Assembly: GCF_000272105.2 (NCBI RefSeq)
Contig: NZ_AJZD02000003.1
Location: 28,886 to 92,885, forward strand
Length of the DNA: 64,000 nt
Direction of reading: 5' to 3'
Origin: Vibrio splendidus 12E03
Lineage (GTDB): Bacteria; Pseudomonadota; Gammaproteobacteria; Enterobacterales; Vibrionaceae
This document shows, in pieces, positions 9,243 through 21,711 of the stretch. The stretch's first letter is position 1, and the number at the start of each line of letters is the position of its first letter. The notes beneath the pieces are model-generated. The model was not told the origin of the DNA. It did no database searches and was given only the letters and a program-made list of their open reading frames with translations. A program made the translations under genes and the position numbers.

Positions 9243-10703
9243 TTAGGCATAAGGGCTGGCGTAATCGCCAAGTTCAATAAGAATGCTCTTAGTCTGCGTA
9301 TAATGAAGTAGGGTTTCTGGTCCATTTTCACGGCCAATACCTGAAAGCTTGTAACCACCAACAGGCATTTCTGCGGGTGAGTCGCCCCACGTGTTCACCC
9401 AACAAATACCTGCCTGCATTTGATGAATAACACGGTGCGCACGAGAAAGGTTTTGCGTGAACACACCAGCCGCAAGGCCATATTTGGTGTCGTTAGCGCG
9501 GCGAATCACATCGTCTTCGTCCGTAAACTTCAACACTGACATCACAGGGCCGAAGATCTCTTGCTGAACGTGAGGCATGTTGTCTTCGCAATCCACAAAC
9601 ACGGTTGGGATAACAAAGTTGCCGTTTTCGAGGCCGTTGTCTGTCACTTGATAGCCGCCCGTCAACAGGGTTGCACCCGACTGTTTTGCTAGCTCAATGG
9701 CTTCAAGGACTTTTGAAAGGTGTTCTTTAGAAATCAACGCGCCGATCTGAGTCTCCATATCCATTGGGTTACCAATGATCAGCTTCTCAGTGCGCGTCTT
9801 AAGTTGATCGATGAATGCGTTGTAGATGTTTTCGTGTACATAAACACGGGTACCGTTAGTACACACTTCGCCTTGAGTGTAGAAGTTTGCGACCATCGAA
9901 GCTGACACTGCATCATCCAATTTCGCATCATCAAACACGATCATTGGTGACTTGCCGCCAAGTTCCATGGTGACTGATTTCAGCGTCTTAGCGCTATCCG
10001 ACATTACCGCTTTACCGGTACCGGTTTCGCCCGTGAACGACACTTTCGCGATATCTGGGTGCGCCGTTAGCATCTGACCAACACGGTAATCGCCCTGAAC
10101 CACGTTGAACACGCCATCAGGAAGACCTGCTTCGGTAAATATCTCAGCAAGCTTGAGCGCTGTGAGCGGCGTTTCTTCTGAAGGTTTGAAAATCATCGCG
10201 TTACCCGCGGCCAATGCCGGAGCCGATTTCCACATCGCGATTTGGATAGGGTAGTTCCACGCGCCAATGCCCGCACAGATGCCTAGCGGTTCGCGGCGAG
10301 TGTAGAAAAATTGAGATTCACTCAGCGGCTGTTGGTCGCCTTGTAGCGTTGGAGCCAAGCCAGCAAAGTATTCAATAACATCAGCGCCAGACGCCACATC
10401 CACTTCAATTGCTTCTTGCAGCGGCTTGCCCGTATCAACAACCTCAAGGTTTGCAAGGTCATCATTTCGAGCCCTAAGGATTTCAACGGCCTTCAAAAGA
10501 ATACGACTGCGCTCTACCGCTGTCATTGCTGACCATACCACAAATCCGCGCTTCGCAGATTCAATAGCGCTGTCGACATCTGCTGAAGATGCTTGGCCTA
10601 ACGTCGCGATAGGTTCACCGTTGGCAGGGTTAATGCTATCAAAGGTTTCACCAGAGGTTGCTTTAACCGCTGCGCCATCGATGTATAACGAGTTCATTTC
10701 CAT
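9243..10703 (-). CDS. betB: Betaine aldehyde dehydrogenase
   Basis: This 486-residue NAD(P)-dependent aldehyde dehydrogenase converts betaine aldehyde to glycine betaine. It shows the family cores [44 protein letters not shown] (general-base Glu) and [12 protein letters not shown] (catalytic Cys), then [11 protein letters not shown]. The order betI-betB-betA-proX-proW-proV is the usual Vibrio arrangement. The 105-bp gap to betI has a repeated GTTCTAG/GGTCTAG pattern but no clear promoter. The start could also be the ATG two codons later. Confidence 0.96.
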   Translation of the reverse strand: MEMNSLYIDGAAVKATSGETFDSINPANGEPIATLGQASSADVDSAIESAKRGFVVWSAMTAVERSRILLKAVEILRARNDDLANLEVVDTGKPLQEAIEVDVASGADVIEYFAGLAPTLQGDQQPLSESQFFYTRREPLGICAGIGAWNYPIQIAMWKSAPALAAGNAMIFKPSEETPLTALKLAEIFTEAGLPDGVFNVVQGDYRVGQMLTAHPDIAKVSFTGETGTGKAVMSDSAKTLKSVTMELGGKSPMIVFDDAKLDDAVSASMVANFYTQGEVCTNGTRVYVHENIYNAFIDQLKTRTEKLIIGNPMDMETQIGALISKEHLSKVLEAIELAKQSGATLLTGGYQVTDNGLENGNFVIPTVFVDCEDNMPHVQQEIFGPVMSVLKFTDEDDVIRRANDTKYGLAAGVFTQNLSRAHRVIHQMQAGICWVNTWGDSPAEMPVGGYKLSGIGRENGPETLLHYTQTKSILIELGDYASPYA

Positions 10704-10808
10704 TTGAGATTCTGACTTAATTATTGTAATTAGACTCTACTGGTCTAGTTTGAATTTTGGGTGTAAGTATTGGTCGTTCTAGTGCTGTTCTAGTTCTAAC
10801 ACTGCGTT

Positions 10809-11411
10809 CTATTTGGTACTGCACGAGTAGAACGTCAGTTGTTTATCAAGGTAATCGTTGATGATGGCGCGAGCCTTCTGAGCATCGATACCATCTGGGT
10901 TTAATGTGCCTCTCAGCCATAAACCATCAATCAGAGACGCAATCCCGTGAGCAACAAGATCCGCTTGTTCATGATTCAAAATACCTTTCAACTCAAGACG
11001 TAAGTGTGAAATCAAACGTTTTTCATTCACACGCTGCAGTCTTTTCAACTGCTCGTCATGCATTGAATATGACCAAAATGCCAACCACGCCTTCGCGACC
11101 TTATTTTCTGCTTGGTAACCTTCGAAATTACCATCGATGATCGCGTTAATTCTCTGTTGGTGAGCATCAACAGGAAGCACTTTTAGTGAAGTCGTGATGG
11201 TATTAGAAAGTTGGCGAAGGATTTCACGCATGGTCTCTTCGAGCAGCCCATGTTTTCCACCAAAATAGTGATTAATAATACCAGTGGAGACTCCCGCTTC
11301 TTTGCTGATCAACGCAATACTCGCGGCATGCAAACCCACTCGATCAATCACCGTCATGGTGGCTTGAACAAGCTGTGGTTTACGTATATCAGGCATCCCA
11401 ACCTTCGGCAT
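10809..11411 (-). CDS. betI: Choline-responsive repressor BetI
   Basis: This 200-residue TetR-family regulator has the helix-turn-helix at about residues 25-50 ([33 protein letters not shown]), which is characteristic of BetI. It represses the bet operon unless choline is present. It is the first gene of the operon, so it controls itself and the downstream genes through the palindrome at 11426-11458. Confidence 0.95.
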   Translation of the reverse strand: MPKVGMPDIRKPQLVQATMTVIDRVGLHAASIALISKEAGVSTGIINHYFGGKHGLLEETMREILRQLSNTITTSLKVLPVDAHQQRINAIIDGNFEGYQAENKVAKAWLAFWSYSMHDEQLKRLQRVNEKRLISHLRLELKGILNHEQADLVAHGIASLIDGLWLRGTLNPDGIDAQKARAIINDYLDKQLTFYSCSTK

Positions 11412-11425
11412 TTCTCAGTCCTTTT

Positions 11426-11458
11426 ATTTTATATTGAACGTTCAGTTAAATATAAAAT
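11426..11458. promoter_or_regulatory. Probable BetI operator and bet promoter
   Basis: A perfect TGAACGTTCA palindrome (11435-11444) sits inside a larger dyad, ATTTTATA (11426-11433) against TATAAAAT (11451-11458). It lies 24 bp upstream of the betI start. The TGAACGTTCA core resembles the BetI-bound sequence I recall from Escherichia coli. Confidence 0.7.
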
Positions 11459-11471
11459 GACAGAAATTTAG

Positions 11472-11770
11472 TTAGGGTTCAAATGATTATTTAAAACAAA
11501 ATCGTAACAATACAGCATTTAAAACAACAAAAATCATTATAAAACAATAAATTAACTATCATTTAGAGCACTAACGAAAACAATTAAAGATTTGAGGTGT
11601 GATAGTTAATGGTCAAATGTTTTTGCTTGGAAAGTTCAAAAATCAATCAGTGAGAGTCCGTGTAGAAACTTTTTGGGGAGGGAGTGAAAAGGAAGTATCA
11701 AGGAATTTTTATACTGAAATGTAAGACAAGGAAATCCACAATCAACACAGGTAACGAATCAAAAAATGAA
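11472..11770. other. AT-rich intergenic region upstream of the bet operon
   Basis: About 300 bp without a credible gene. The right part probably holds further bet regulatory sites (in other Vibrio the bet operon also responds to quorum sensing), but I cannot mark a site. A short open frame on the plus strand (11684-11878) has no ribosome site and overlaps the next gene, so it was not called. Confidence 0.5.
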
Positions 11771-11808
11771 CAAAAAAGGTTGGTGACAACAACGTCATCA
11801 CCAACCTT
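11771..11808 (-). terminator. Terminator after the lipoprotein gene
   Basis: AAGGTTGGTGA and TCACCAACCTT form an 11-bp stem. On the minus strand it runs into TTTTTT. It lies 35 bp past the stop at 11843. Confidence 0.88.
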
Positions 11809-11842
11809 ATCAAGTCGTTTCTTATGTTATTACGAGCCTAAG

Positions 11843-12952
11843 CTACTCAATACGTGTAATGAAATCGTATTTATCTGAGTCGGCCTTAGTCACCCAGTGT
11901 TCACCAGAAGCCGGAGCAGAATCTAAAGTGAATATATAGAAGTCGATTCCTGTATCTCCCATGACCTTTTTAAAGTAGGTCGCTTGCTTGCGATGGCTTT
12001 CGTTCTTGTATGGGAAGTCTTTGGCTGTTTTATCATCCTCAGCCCAACTGTGCACACCAACCTGTTTATTAAGCTCAATAGCTTTGGAGGTATCTGCTCG
12101 TTGCAAAACCCGTGGGTTACCCGCAGCGAACAGATCCGTGCCTCCCGAGAACACCGACCCCGTAGCAGTGACGATTGTGGTCATCTTGTTGTGGTGGATC
12201 ATGCGTCCGGTGTACATGTTGATCTCGTCATCAGCGCTGCCACCGATATGATTGGTGAATTTCAACGTCATCTCACTTCCCGGGTACAACTTTACGATAT
12301 CAAAAAGCTGAGAATAGGTGGATGCACCTAGAGTCGATTGAATTCGCTCAACAGCGCCAGTTTCTTTGAGCACATCTCGGTAAAAGGCATTGAAAGCAAA
12401 TGAAGTGGTGATGGTGACCTTATTACCATTTTTAGTGTTACTCAGAATTGTCGAACCCAAGCTCGTCACGTATTGCGACAACTCGTTTTGGTACTCAAGC
12501 TCAACGGCTTTTGCACTGTTCGTTTTTGTTTGGATTAACGTTGTCTCATTAGAAACAGAGCGTAGCGCCGCGCTGCAATCAAACACGTCCAAACCCTTGC
12601 TCTCTGTGTAGATACCGCAGCTATCAAACCCTGCATCAGGAAAATACAGGTCAACACTTTGACCTAAACGGCTCGCAAGCCTAACTACTTTTTGCTTCTC
12701 ACTGATGTCTTCAGCAAATTGAATTTTGTCATACTGCACACCGTCATAGGTCAGCTTCATCGACTCTTGAAGCTCTTCTCGTTCTTGATACAACTTGCCT
12801 AATTTCACTGACGAAAATACGTAATCCGCCTTAGGTTTCACTTGTGCTTTAGTCGCTGTGTTACCAGAACTTGAACCTGAGTTAGAACTTGAGTTACACC
12901 CAGCTAAAATAATCAAAGGCAGTGCCAGTAACGTTTTTCTATAGTTATTCAT
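11843..12952 (-). CDS. Lipoprotein with possible ClpP/crotonase-like core, function unknown
   Basis: This 369-residue protein has a lipoprotein signal (LIILAGC, Cys19) followed by a Ser/Gly/Asn linker. I do not recognise a named family. The central part (about residues 225-300) has a run H-I-G-G-S-A-D-D-E, then R-M-I-H-H-N-K-M-T-T-I-V, then S-V-F-S-G-G-T-D-L-F-A-A-G-N-P-R, then V-G-V-H-S-W. That order resembles the periplasmic ClpP/crotonase-fold proteins (COG3904-like), where a Gly-Gly-Ser loop, a serine-containing 'S-G-G/S-A-C' helix and a His follow in the same way. This is a pattern match only. It is monocistronic, divergent from the RstAB-like two-component system, with its own terminator. 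Confidence 0.75.
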   Translation of the reverse strand: MNNYRKTLLALPLIILAGCNSSSNSGSSSGNTATKAQVKPKADYVFSSVKLGKLYQEREELQESMKLTYDGVQYDKIQFAEDISEKQKVVRLASRLGQSVDLYFPDAGFDSCGIYTESKGLDVFDCSAALRSVSNETTLIQTKTNSAKAVELEYQNELSQYVTSLGSTILSNTKNGNKVTITTSFAFNAFYRDVLKETGAVERIQSTLGASTYSQLFDIVKLYPGSEMTLKFTNHIGGSADDEINMYTGRMIHHNKMTTIVTATGSVFSGGTDLFAAGNPRVLQRADTSKAIELNKQVGVHSWAEDDKTAKDFPYKNESHRKQATYFKKVMGDTGIDFYIFTLDSAPASGEHWVTKADSDKYDFITRIE

Positions 12953-13240
12953 GCGTCATTCCCAAAGTGTTTGATGGGAAAATTCTATTATTTAGCGTTG
13001 AATTTATCTGTCGCGGGAATGTATGAGAATGTCGAACCTATTTGAACAATGTTTTTTATTTTCCTATAAATGCCAATTCATCATTGAACTAACTTATAAA
13101 GTGTTTAATCATTCGCTTTAGGTATTTGGTGAAGCATGTGAACTCAATATGCAACAGCGCATGATAGTAATGGTTCATCACGACGAAGACTCGCTCACTT
13201 AATCTCAATAAGTAAAACGCACGACAAGGCTGATAATGGA

Positions 13241-13945
13241 ATGACAAAACCTAGAATGATCATCGTGGAAGACGATTTGAAACTTCAGAAAATGTTGCAG
13301 GACTACTTTGTCGCGCAAGATTTTGATGTCACGGTGTTGGACGATGGCAGTGATGCCGCACACACCATCCTCGCGGACCAACCTGACATCGTACTGCTGG
13401 ATTTGATGCTTCCTGTAACTGATGGACTTACAATCTGCCGACAGACGCGTACGCACTATAAAGGTAAAATCTTGATGCTCACCGCTAGCGATGACGACTT
13501 TGACCACGTCGCTGGTTTAGAGACAGGGGCTGATGACTATGTCACAAAGCCAATCAAACCAAGAGTTCTGCTGGCCAGAGTTCGTTCGCTATTACGCCGC
13601 CAAGACACCAATACCGCTTCAGTCGATGACTCAGACACCCTGCAGTTTGATCAACTCGTTCTGAAAAACACTTATAAAAAGTGCGAGCTTTCAGGTGCGG
13701 TTTTATCACTCACTGACAGTGAGTTTGACCTACTTTGGTTATTGGCAAGCAACCCAGATACGCCGTTATCTCGTGATTACTTGACGCAAACATTGCGCGG
13801 CATTGAGTACGACGGAATAGACCGGACGATTGACAACAAGGTTGTACGTCTGAGGAAGATTTTAGGCGACGACCATACACCAGCAGAGAAAATTCAGACC
13901 ATTCGCGGTAAAGGCTACTTGTTTGTTTCAACCGCCTGGCATTAA
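13241..13945 (+). CDS. OmpR-family response regulator, RstA-like
   Basis: This 234-residue protein has a receiver domain (residues 5-120; acidic EDD, phosphorylated Asp in DIVLLDLMLP, Thr in LTASD, Lys in DDYVTKPIKP) and a C-terminal winged helix (about residues 130-232; LRGIEYDGIDRTIDNKVVRLRK, GKGYLF). The 'LRGxxYDGxDR' and terminal 'KGYLF..AW' features match RstA of Escherichia coli as I remember it. The downstream kinase gene starts 36 bp later. The regulated genes are not evident; the divergent lipoprotein or the downstream small lipoprotein are candidates. Confidence 0.88.
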   Translation: MTKPRMIIVEDDLKLQKMLQDYFVAQDFDVTVLDDGSDAAHTILADQPDIVLLDLMLPVTDGLTICRQTRTHYKGKILMLTASDDDFDHVAGLETGADDYVTKPIKPRVLLARVRSLLRRQDTNTASVDDSDTLQFDQLVLKNTYKKCELSGAVLSLTDSEFDLLWLLASNPDTPLSRDYLTQTLRGIEYDGIDRTIDNKVVRLRKILGDDHTPAEKIQTIRGKGYLFVSTAWH

Positions 13946-13981
13946 CTTCGCTCAGTACGAGCGTAATGAAAGAGAGCGATT

Positions 13982-15301
13982 ATGCGACGTATCTTTTTGG
14001 AGTCCCTATTAGGGCTGTTAGTTTGCTTCATGAGCGGCATTGTCGCCTACGAAATCTGTGTCTATCAGCTCAATACTGACTACGAATATGTTCTGCAAGA
14101 TTATGAAGCCACAGCCCACCAGCAACTCATAGAAAACATCGCAAAAAATCAGGGGCTTGAAGCGGCTCAACAAGCCATGAACCAGTTTGTCGAAACCACT
14201 CGAAATAAACTGATTACGTTCAACCCAAAAGATGAAATACCAAGCCCTGTTTCAGAGTTCTTCTCGACCAACCCAAATACCTTTATCTTTCACGATGATG
14301 AGCGTGACCTTTGGTTTCGCTTAGCAAGCAGTGACAATACCTATCATTACCTACCCAACAGCGAAGCGTTCGTTAGGCAAAAAATAGAATTGGAAGATGA
14401 CCTCATTTGGTTGTTCTTCCTAGCCAGCTTTATCTTATACGGCGTATGCCACCTATTTATCATCTTCCGCCGAGTTAAGAAGCTTGAATCGGCGACGCTC
14501 GCCTTTGCTGAAGGGGATCTCTCCTCGCGAGCCGAGACCTCAAGCGGCATTGCAATCGGCTCACTCAATAAGTCTTTCAACCTAATGGCAGACCGCATTC
14601 ACCGACTGATTGAGAGTAATCGCTCGCTCACCAATGCGGTCGCCCATGAGCTGCGCACGCCGATATTCCGTATCCAATGGCAAGCTGAAATGCTCAAAGA
14701 CACACCGCTCAACGAGTCTCAGCAAGAGACTGTAGAAAGCATTGTGGAAGATACGGAAGAGATGGAGAAGATGGTCGACGAGCTATTGTGCTACGCCAAG
14801 CTAGATAGCTGCGGCCTCGAGAATTTGCAGCAGCCTGTCGAGATCAATGACTTTCTTGGCCACGCGATGACACGTTGGAACAAAGATACAGAGCTCGACA
14901 TCAACCTATCACTACCAAAGCAACCTTACGAGATTCTTGCGGATGAAATACTGCTGAACCGCGCTCTGGATAACCTCGTACGCAACGCCATGAAATTCGC
15001 ACGCTCTCAAGTGTTAATTGAAGCCAGCGCGCATCAAGAGCAACTGCAGATAGCTGTACATGATGATGGTGATGGTGTGACTCAAGAACATCAGGCTCGC
15101 TTGTTTGAACCGTTTTACGTTGGCGATAAAGCGCGTAACAAAGCCAAGAGTGGCCATGGTTTAGGGTTGTCTATCGTCGAGAAGATCTGCGCTCAACACA
15201 ACGCAACCGTGGAAGTGGGTCAGAGCCAAGCCTTAAAAGGTGCAGTATTCACCATAACCATTCAGCTATGTAATGATTCAGCTGACAAACCCATACAGTA
15301 A
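13982..15301 (+). CDS. Sensor histidine kinase, RstB-like
   Basis: This 439-residue inner-membrane sensor has a TM segment at about residues 7-26, a periplasmic sensor of about 110 residues, a second TM near 140-160, HAMP (about 165-215), a dimerisation box with the phospho-acceptor His in AVAHELRTPIFRIQWQ, and an ATPase domain with N (LVRNAMKF), G1 (HDDGDGV), F (LFEPFYVG) and G2 (GHGLGLSIV) boxes. It pairs with the response regulator 36 bp upstream. The signal is unknown; RstB homologues respond to acid or low Mg2+ in enterics. Confidence 0.88.
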   Translation: MRRIFLESLLGLLVCFMSGIVAYEICVYQLNTDYEYVLQDYEATAHQQLIENIAKNQGLEAAQQAMNQFVETTRNKLITFNPKDEIPSPVSEFFSTNPNTFIFHDDERDLWFRLASSDNTYHYLPNSEAFVRQKIELEDDLIWLFFLASFILYGVCHLFIIFRRVKKLESATLAFAEGDLSSRAETSSGIAIGSLNKSFNLMADRIHRLIESNRSLTNAVAHELRTPIFRIQWQAEMLKDTPLNESQQETVESIVEDTEEMEKMVDELLCYAKLDSCGLENLQQPVEINDFLGHAMTRWNKDTELDINLSLPKQPYEILADEILLNRALDNLVRNAMKFARSQVLIEASAHQEQLQIAVHDDGDGVTQEHQARLFEPFYVGDKARNKAKSGHGLGLSIVEKICAQHNATVEVGQSQALKGAVFTITIQLCNDSADKPIQ

Positions 15302-15436
15302 CTACAAAACACCTCTGGAATAATGTTCAACATCGGTCGGGAGATGCTGTCTCCCATGAACTTATTAAATCTAGATAATCATGCCACTGCCTTTGTGCCT
15401 TGCCATCTAGGTTCCAATCATTCTTAGGGTATTTTT

Positions 15437-15712
15437 ATGAAAAAGTTATTAGTTGTTTTAGGCATTGTTTCACTAGCAGGTTGTTCAGGTATCAGCCACA
15501 ACGAAGAAGTTTACACAGCGCACGCTGAAAGCTTCAACATAGTAGGCTTCCAAGTTCCTGGTAACACACAAGATCGTGCAATGGAATTGGTACCTGAAGG
15601 CGCAACGGTTGAAACTATTCGTTCTACAAACTCTGACACAAGCTCTGTTCTGGGTATCATCAACCGTATTATCGGTATCGACTACGTTCAAGTTGGTGGT
15701 AAAAAGCAGTAA
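15437..15712 (+). CDS. Small lipoprotein, function unknown
   Basis: This 91-residue protein has a lipobox SLAGC (Cys16) after a short signal peptide. The mature part is about 75 residues with 'HAESFNIVGFQVPGN' and 'GATVETIRSTNSDTSSVLG', which looks like a compact beta/alpha outer-membrane-anchored lipoprotein. No family could be named. It lies 135 bp after the kinase with its own likely promoter and a terminator at 15766. Confidence 0.75.
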   Translation: MKKLLVVLGIVSLAGCSGISHNEEVYTAHAESFNIVGFQVPGNTQDRAMELVPEGATVETIRSTNSDTSSVLGIINRIIGIDYVQVGGKKQ

Positions 15713-15765
15713 TTAGCTTTAGTTACGTACCTTGAATCAGTAGCCTGCACAAACTAAGTTAATCT

Positions 15766-15794
15766 AAGCCAGTGACCCGTCGCTGGCTTTTTTC
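15766..15794 (+). terminator. Terminator after the small lipoprotein
   Basis: AAGCCAG (15766-15772) pairs with CTGGCTT (15783-15789), followed by a T run. Confidence 0.88.
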
Positions 15795-15795
15795 A

Positions 15796-18620
<2,825 letters not shown>

Positions 18621-18634
18621 TCGAAAGTAGATTC

Positions 18635-18659
18635 AGGGCTCCTTATAGGAGCCCTTTTC
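18635..18659 (+). terminator. Terminator after the metalloprotease
   Basis: AGGGCTCCT and AGGAGCCCT form a 9-bp stem with a TAT loop, followed by TTTT, 15 bp past the stop. Confidence 0.88.
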
Positions 18660-18771
18660 GCTATTTGGCTAATGAGTTATTTAGCGAATGAAACGTCTAC
18701 ATGAAAAACCACGCATTACACAAAAATCGAACCCATCAAGATAACAATACTCACCATAAAAAGGACGACAA

Positions 18772-20328
18772 ATGGCTATTCAAAAAAGCATGCTAGCTTT
18801 GGCTGTGCTCGGGGGATCTTTAACCCTAATCAACAGTACTGCGGTTTACGCATCCCTAGGTATCACACCACCAGCGAACGAAGAAGTTTGGATCACCACC
18901 GATGCGGACGCACAGCATATAATGACTCAGCATGGCGCAACGGTTTACCCAAGCGTGACGGGAAACAAGCATTCCATCGTCGCGAAAATCAACCAGAAAG
19001 AGCTGGCTAAACTATCCAGCCACATGCATGAAGAAACTCACCGTTGTGGTGGCTACATGGTGCACGAAGACAAAGCAAGTGCACTCAAAGCGGCAGCTAT
19101 GCCACTGACCATGAGCAGCTTCGAAAAGCCAGTGATCAGCCATCAAGACACAGTGAACGATCTACTCGCTCAGGTCGAGCCGAACAACATGGTCACGACC
19201 ATCGAAAATCTAACCAACTTCACCAACCGTTTTTATACTACTTCTACTGGTGTCGCTGCTTCGGATTGGCTTTTAGAGCGCTGGAAAACCGAAATTCAAG
19301 ATGTGCCGTATGCGTCTGCACGCCAAATCGCGCATGCTGAATATCCGCAAAAATCCGTTGAAGTGACACTGCTTGGTGCTAAATATCCTGAAGAGATCGT
19401 GGTGGTTGGCGGCCATCTTGATTCAACGGTAGGTTCTTGGACAAGCGAAGGCACAATCTCACCGGGAGCTGATGATGATGCGTCTGGCATTGCTACGGTA
19501 ACAGAGTCGCTTCGCCTGATGATCGCCAGTGGTATTCAGCCAGACAAGACCATCAAGTTTTATGGTTATGCGGCAGAAGAAGTGGGCCTACGTGGTTCTC
19601 AAGATGTCGCCAACGCTTTAAGAGATGAGCAAGCCAACGTTGTGTCCGTATTGCAATTAGACATGACCAACTACAACGGTTCTGCGCACGATATCACCTT
19701 CATCACGGACTACACCGACAGCAACCTCACCGCCTACTTAAGCGAGCTGATCGACACTTACGCGAGCGACATCAGTTACGGTTTTGATGATTGCGGCTAT
19801 GCCTGTTCTGATCACGCCTCTTGGCACAATGTTGGCTACCCAGCAGCCATGCCATTCGAGAGCATGTTCAATGATTACAACCCAAGTATCCATACAGAGC
19901 ACGACACGCTTGAAAACTCAGATCCAACGGCGACACACGCGACCAAGTTCGCTAAGTTGGCAATTGCTTACCTAGTAGAAACCAGCCTTGATTCGCCTGT
20001 TGCAGGTCTTAAAGAGCTGCAAAATGACGTGCCTGTTGAAGGACTTACTGCAGGATATGGTGAAGAGCAATTCTTCACATTTACGACGGAAAGTGCAGGT
20101 CAATTAACCGTAACCTTGACCGGCCCTCGTAGTGGCGATGCCGACTTGTATGTGAAACACAACGGTACCGTATCGAAAGCGAACTACGACTGCCGTCCAT
20201 ACCAGAACAGCAGCAACGAACAGTGTGTATTGAACGAACCTGCGGGTGAATTCAACATCATGGTGCGCGGTTACCGTAACTTTAGTGATGTCACTATCGT
20301 CGCTAACTTCGTCCCTGATTGGCTGTAA
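18772..20328 (+). CDS. Secreted leucyl aminopeptidase, M28 family, with PPC domain
   Basis: This 518-residue exported aminopeptidase resembles Vibrio proteolyticus aminopeptidase and V. cholerae Lap. A signal peptide (about 1-27) is followed by a propeptide to about residue 115. The catalytic domain carries the two-zinc ligands His (GGHLDSTVG), bridging Asp (GADDDASG), catalytic Glu-Glu (AAEEVGLRGS), Asp (LQLDMTNYN) and the last His (IHTEHDTLEN). A C-terminal PPC domain covers about 425-515. Together with the preceding metalloprotease it would give endo- plus exo-peptidase digestion outside the cell. Confidence 0.94.
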   Translation: MAIQKSMLALAVLGGSLTLINSTAVYASLGITPPANEEVWITTDADAQHIMTQHGATVYPSVTGNKHSIVAKINQKELAKLSSHMHEETHRCGGYMVHEDKASALKAAAMPLTMSSFEKPVISHQDTVNDLLAQVEPNNMVTTIENLTNFTNRFYTTSTGVAASDWLLERWKTEIQDVPYASARQIAHAEYPQKSVEVTLLGAKYPEEIVVVGGHLDSTVGSWTSEGTISPGADDDASGIATVTESLRLMIASGIQPDKTIKFYGYAAEEVGLRGSQDVANALRDEQANVVSVLQLDMTNYNGSAHDITFITDYTDSNLTAYLSELIDTYASDISYGFDDCGYACSDHASWHNVGYPAAMPFESMFNDYNPSIHTEHDTLENSDPTATHATKFAKLAIAYLVETSLDSPVAGLKELQNDVPVEGLTAGYGEEQFFTFTTESAGQLTVTLTGPRSGDADLYVKHNGTVSKANYDCRPYQNSSNEQCVLNEPAGEFNIMVRGYRNFSDVTIVANFVPDWL

Positions 20329-20380
20329 GGTTAATCGATTGACTAACTAACGTTAATCCGAACAAAGATGGCGAAAACTA

Positions 20381-20429
20381 AAAATCCGCGAGTTCGATCC
20401 TTAATAGAATTGAGCTCGCGGATTTTTTA
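20381..20429. terminator. Bidirectional terminator between aminopeptidase and lhgO
   Basis: AAAATCCGCGAG (20381-20392) pairs with CTCGCGGATTTT (20415-20426), a 12-bp stem with A and T runs on both sides. It separates convergent genes. Confidence 0.9.
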
Positions 20430-20471
20430 TTCTCTTTGGAGAAAAGTTCGATCAATGATCCTCAGTTATCA

Positions 20472-21686
20472 TCAAGCCGTCTTTTTCATTACCTTGCCAC
20501 AAATGTATTCACCAATCGGCATTGCAGAGGTCGCTGCTGGCGATGGCGCGTTACACACATGCAAGCTTCTTGGGCTTTCGGCAAACAGAAAATCATGAAC
20601 CAAGGTACCATCCTTGAGGACCGCTTGGGCGCGAATGCCTGCTGGGTAAGGTTTGAAATCTGACACCGTAATGCTCGGGCAATATTTATTCACTAGCTTT
20701 AGATAGCCCGGTTTCCACCACGAGTTCTTAAACTCGACCAAACCGGTTTTCAGATTATTCGCAGTCACCTTCCAAAAGCCCACAAAGCTCAGCATCTGCC
20801 AAGTGTCCTTGAAACTAAAGTTAAGCTTGCCATAACCTTCTCGCTTCCAGCCTTGAACTGCATTTGGCCCTACTGTTACGGAGCCATCAATCATGCGTGT
20901 TAAATGCACGCCCAAGAAAGGCAGTTCTGGGTCAGGGATCGGATAGATAAGGTGATTCACCACCTGGTTGTGTTTCGCGTCCAACTGATAATACTCACCA
21001 CGATAAGGGACGATTTGAAAGTCGGTTTCAATGCCAAGCATGCTGGTCATTCTGTCGGCCATCAAACCAGAACAAGTGATCAAGAATCGACTGTTCAGTT
21101 GTAGAGTTTGACCATCTACTTTGCACGTTAACTGCACTTCATCTTCTTGCTCATCCGCCATGATCACTTCTGTGCCTAAACTGAGCTTGCCACCCGCCTT
21201 AACAAACTCTTGAGCCATTACTTCGGTGACTTTTTTGTAGTCGACGATACTGGTGGTTTTGACATAAATCGCGCCCAAGCCCGTGATGTTAGGCTCGGCA
21301 AGTTTCAGTTGCGCTTGGTCCAACAAATCGACATCAATGTCGTTATCATGACAACGTTGATAGAGCGCATTCATGCGCTCGACTTCCTGCTCATTGGTCG
21401 CGACCAACAGCTTACCGCAGTTTTCGACAGGGATATCGTGATGGCTGCAAAAGGCGATGGTGCGCTCTACGCCACGCTTACAAAAATCCGCCTTTAAACT
21501 GCCCGGAGCGTAGTAAACGCCTGCGTGAATCACACCACTGTTATGACCCGTTTGGTGCAGCGCGAAGCCACGCTCCTTTTCGACTAAAAGGATACTTTTA
21601 TCAGGGTGAGCTTGCTGTAATTGCCATGCCGTCGACACACCAACAATGCCACCACCAACGATAATATAGTCGTATGTTGAGTTCAT
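20472..21686 (-). CDS. lhgO: L-2-hydroxyglutarate oxidase/dehydrogenase
   Basis: This 404-residue FAD enzyme of the DAO family has the dinucleotide fold at the N-terminus (DYIIVGGGIVGVSTAWQLQ), the HQTGHNSGVIHAGVYYAPGSLKA block that marks LhgO, and a C-terminal FAD-contact segment (RSLHVCNAPSPAATSAM). It oxidises L-2-hydroxyglutarate to 2-oxoglutarate and passes electrons to the membrane quinone pool. It ends a same-strand series with a TAXI-TRAP transporter (25 bp gap). This suggests that L-2-hydroxyglutarate or a closely related dicarboxylate is imported and oxidised here. Confidence 0.93.
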   Translation of the reverse strand: MNSTYDYIIVGGGIVGVSTAWQLQQAHPDKSILLVEKERGFALHQTGHNSGVIHAGVYYAPGSLKADFCKRGVERTIAFCSHHDIPVENCGKLLVATNEQEVERMNALYQRCHDNDIDVDLLDQAQLKLAEPNITGLGAIYVKTTSIVDYKKVTEVMAQEFVKAGGKLSLGTEVIMADEQEDEVQLTCKVDGQTLQLNSRFLITCSGLMADRMTSMLGIETDFQIVPYRGEYYQLDAKHNQVVNHLIYPIPDPELPFLGVHLTRMIDGSVTVGPNAVQGWKREGYGKLNFSFKDTWQMLSFVGFWKVTANNLKTGLVEFKNSWWKPGYLKLVNKYCPSITVSDFKPYPAGIRAQAVLKDGTLVHDFLFAESPRSLHVCNAPSPAATSAMPIGEYICGKVMKKTA

Positions 21687-21711
21687 AATATTCCTACATT
21701 CAATCCTTTAA

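Noticed and set aside
11684..11878. Open frame on the plus strand near the bet operon
   Set aside because: No ribosome site, overlaps the lipoprotein end, and passes through its terminator hairpin.
20368..20598. Small plus-strand frame after the aminopeptidase
   Set aside because: It spans the terminator stem and the 3' end of lhgO; no coding signs.
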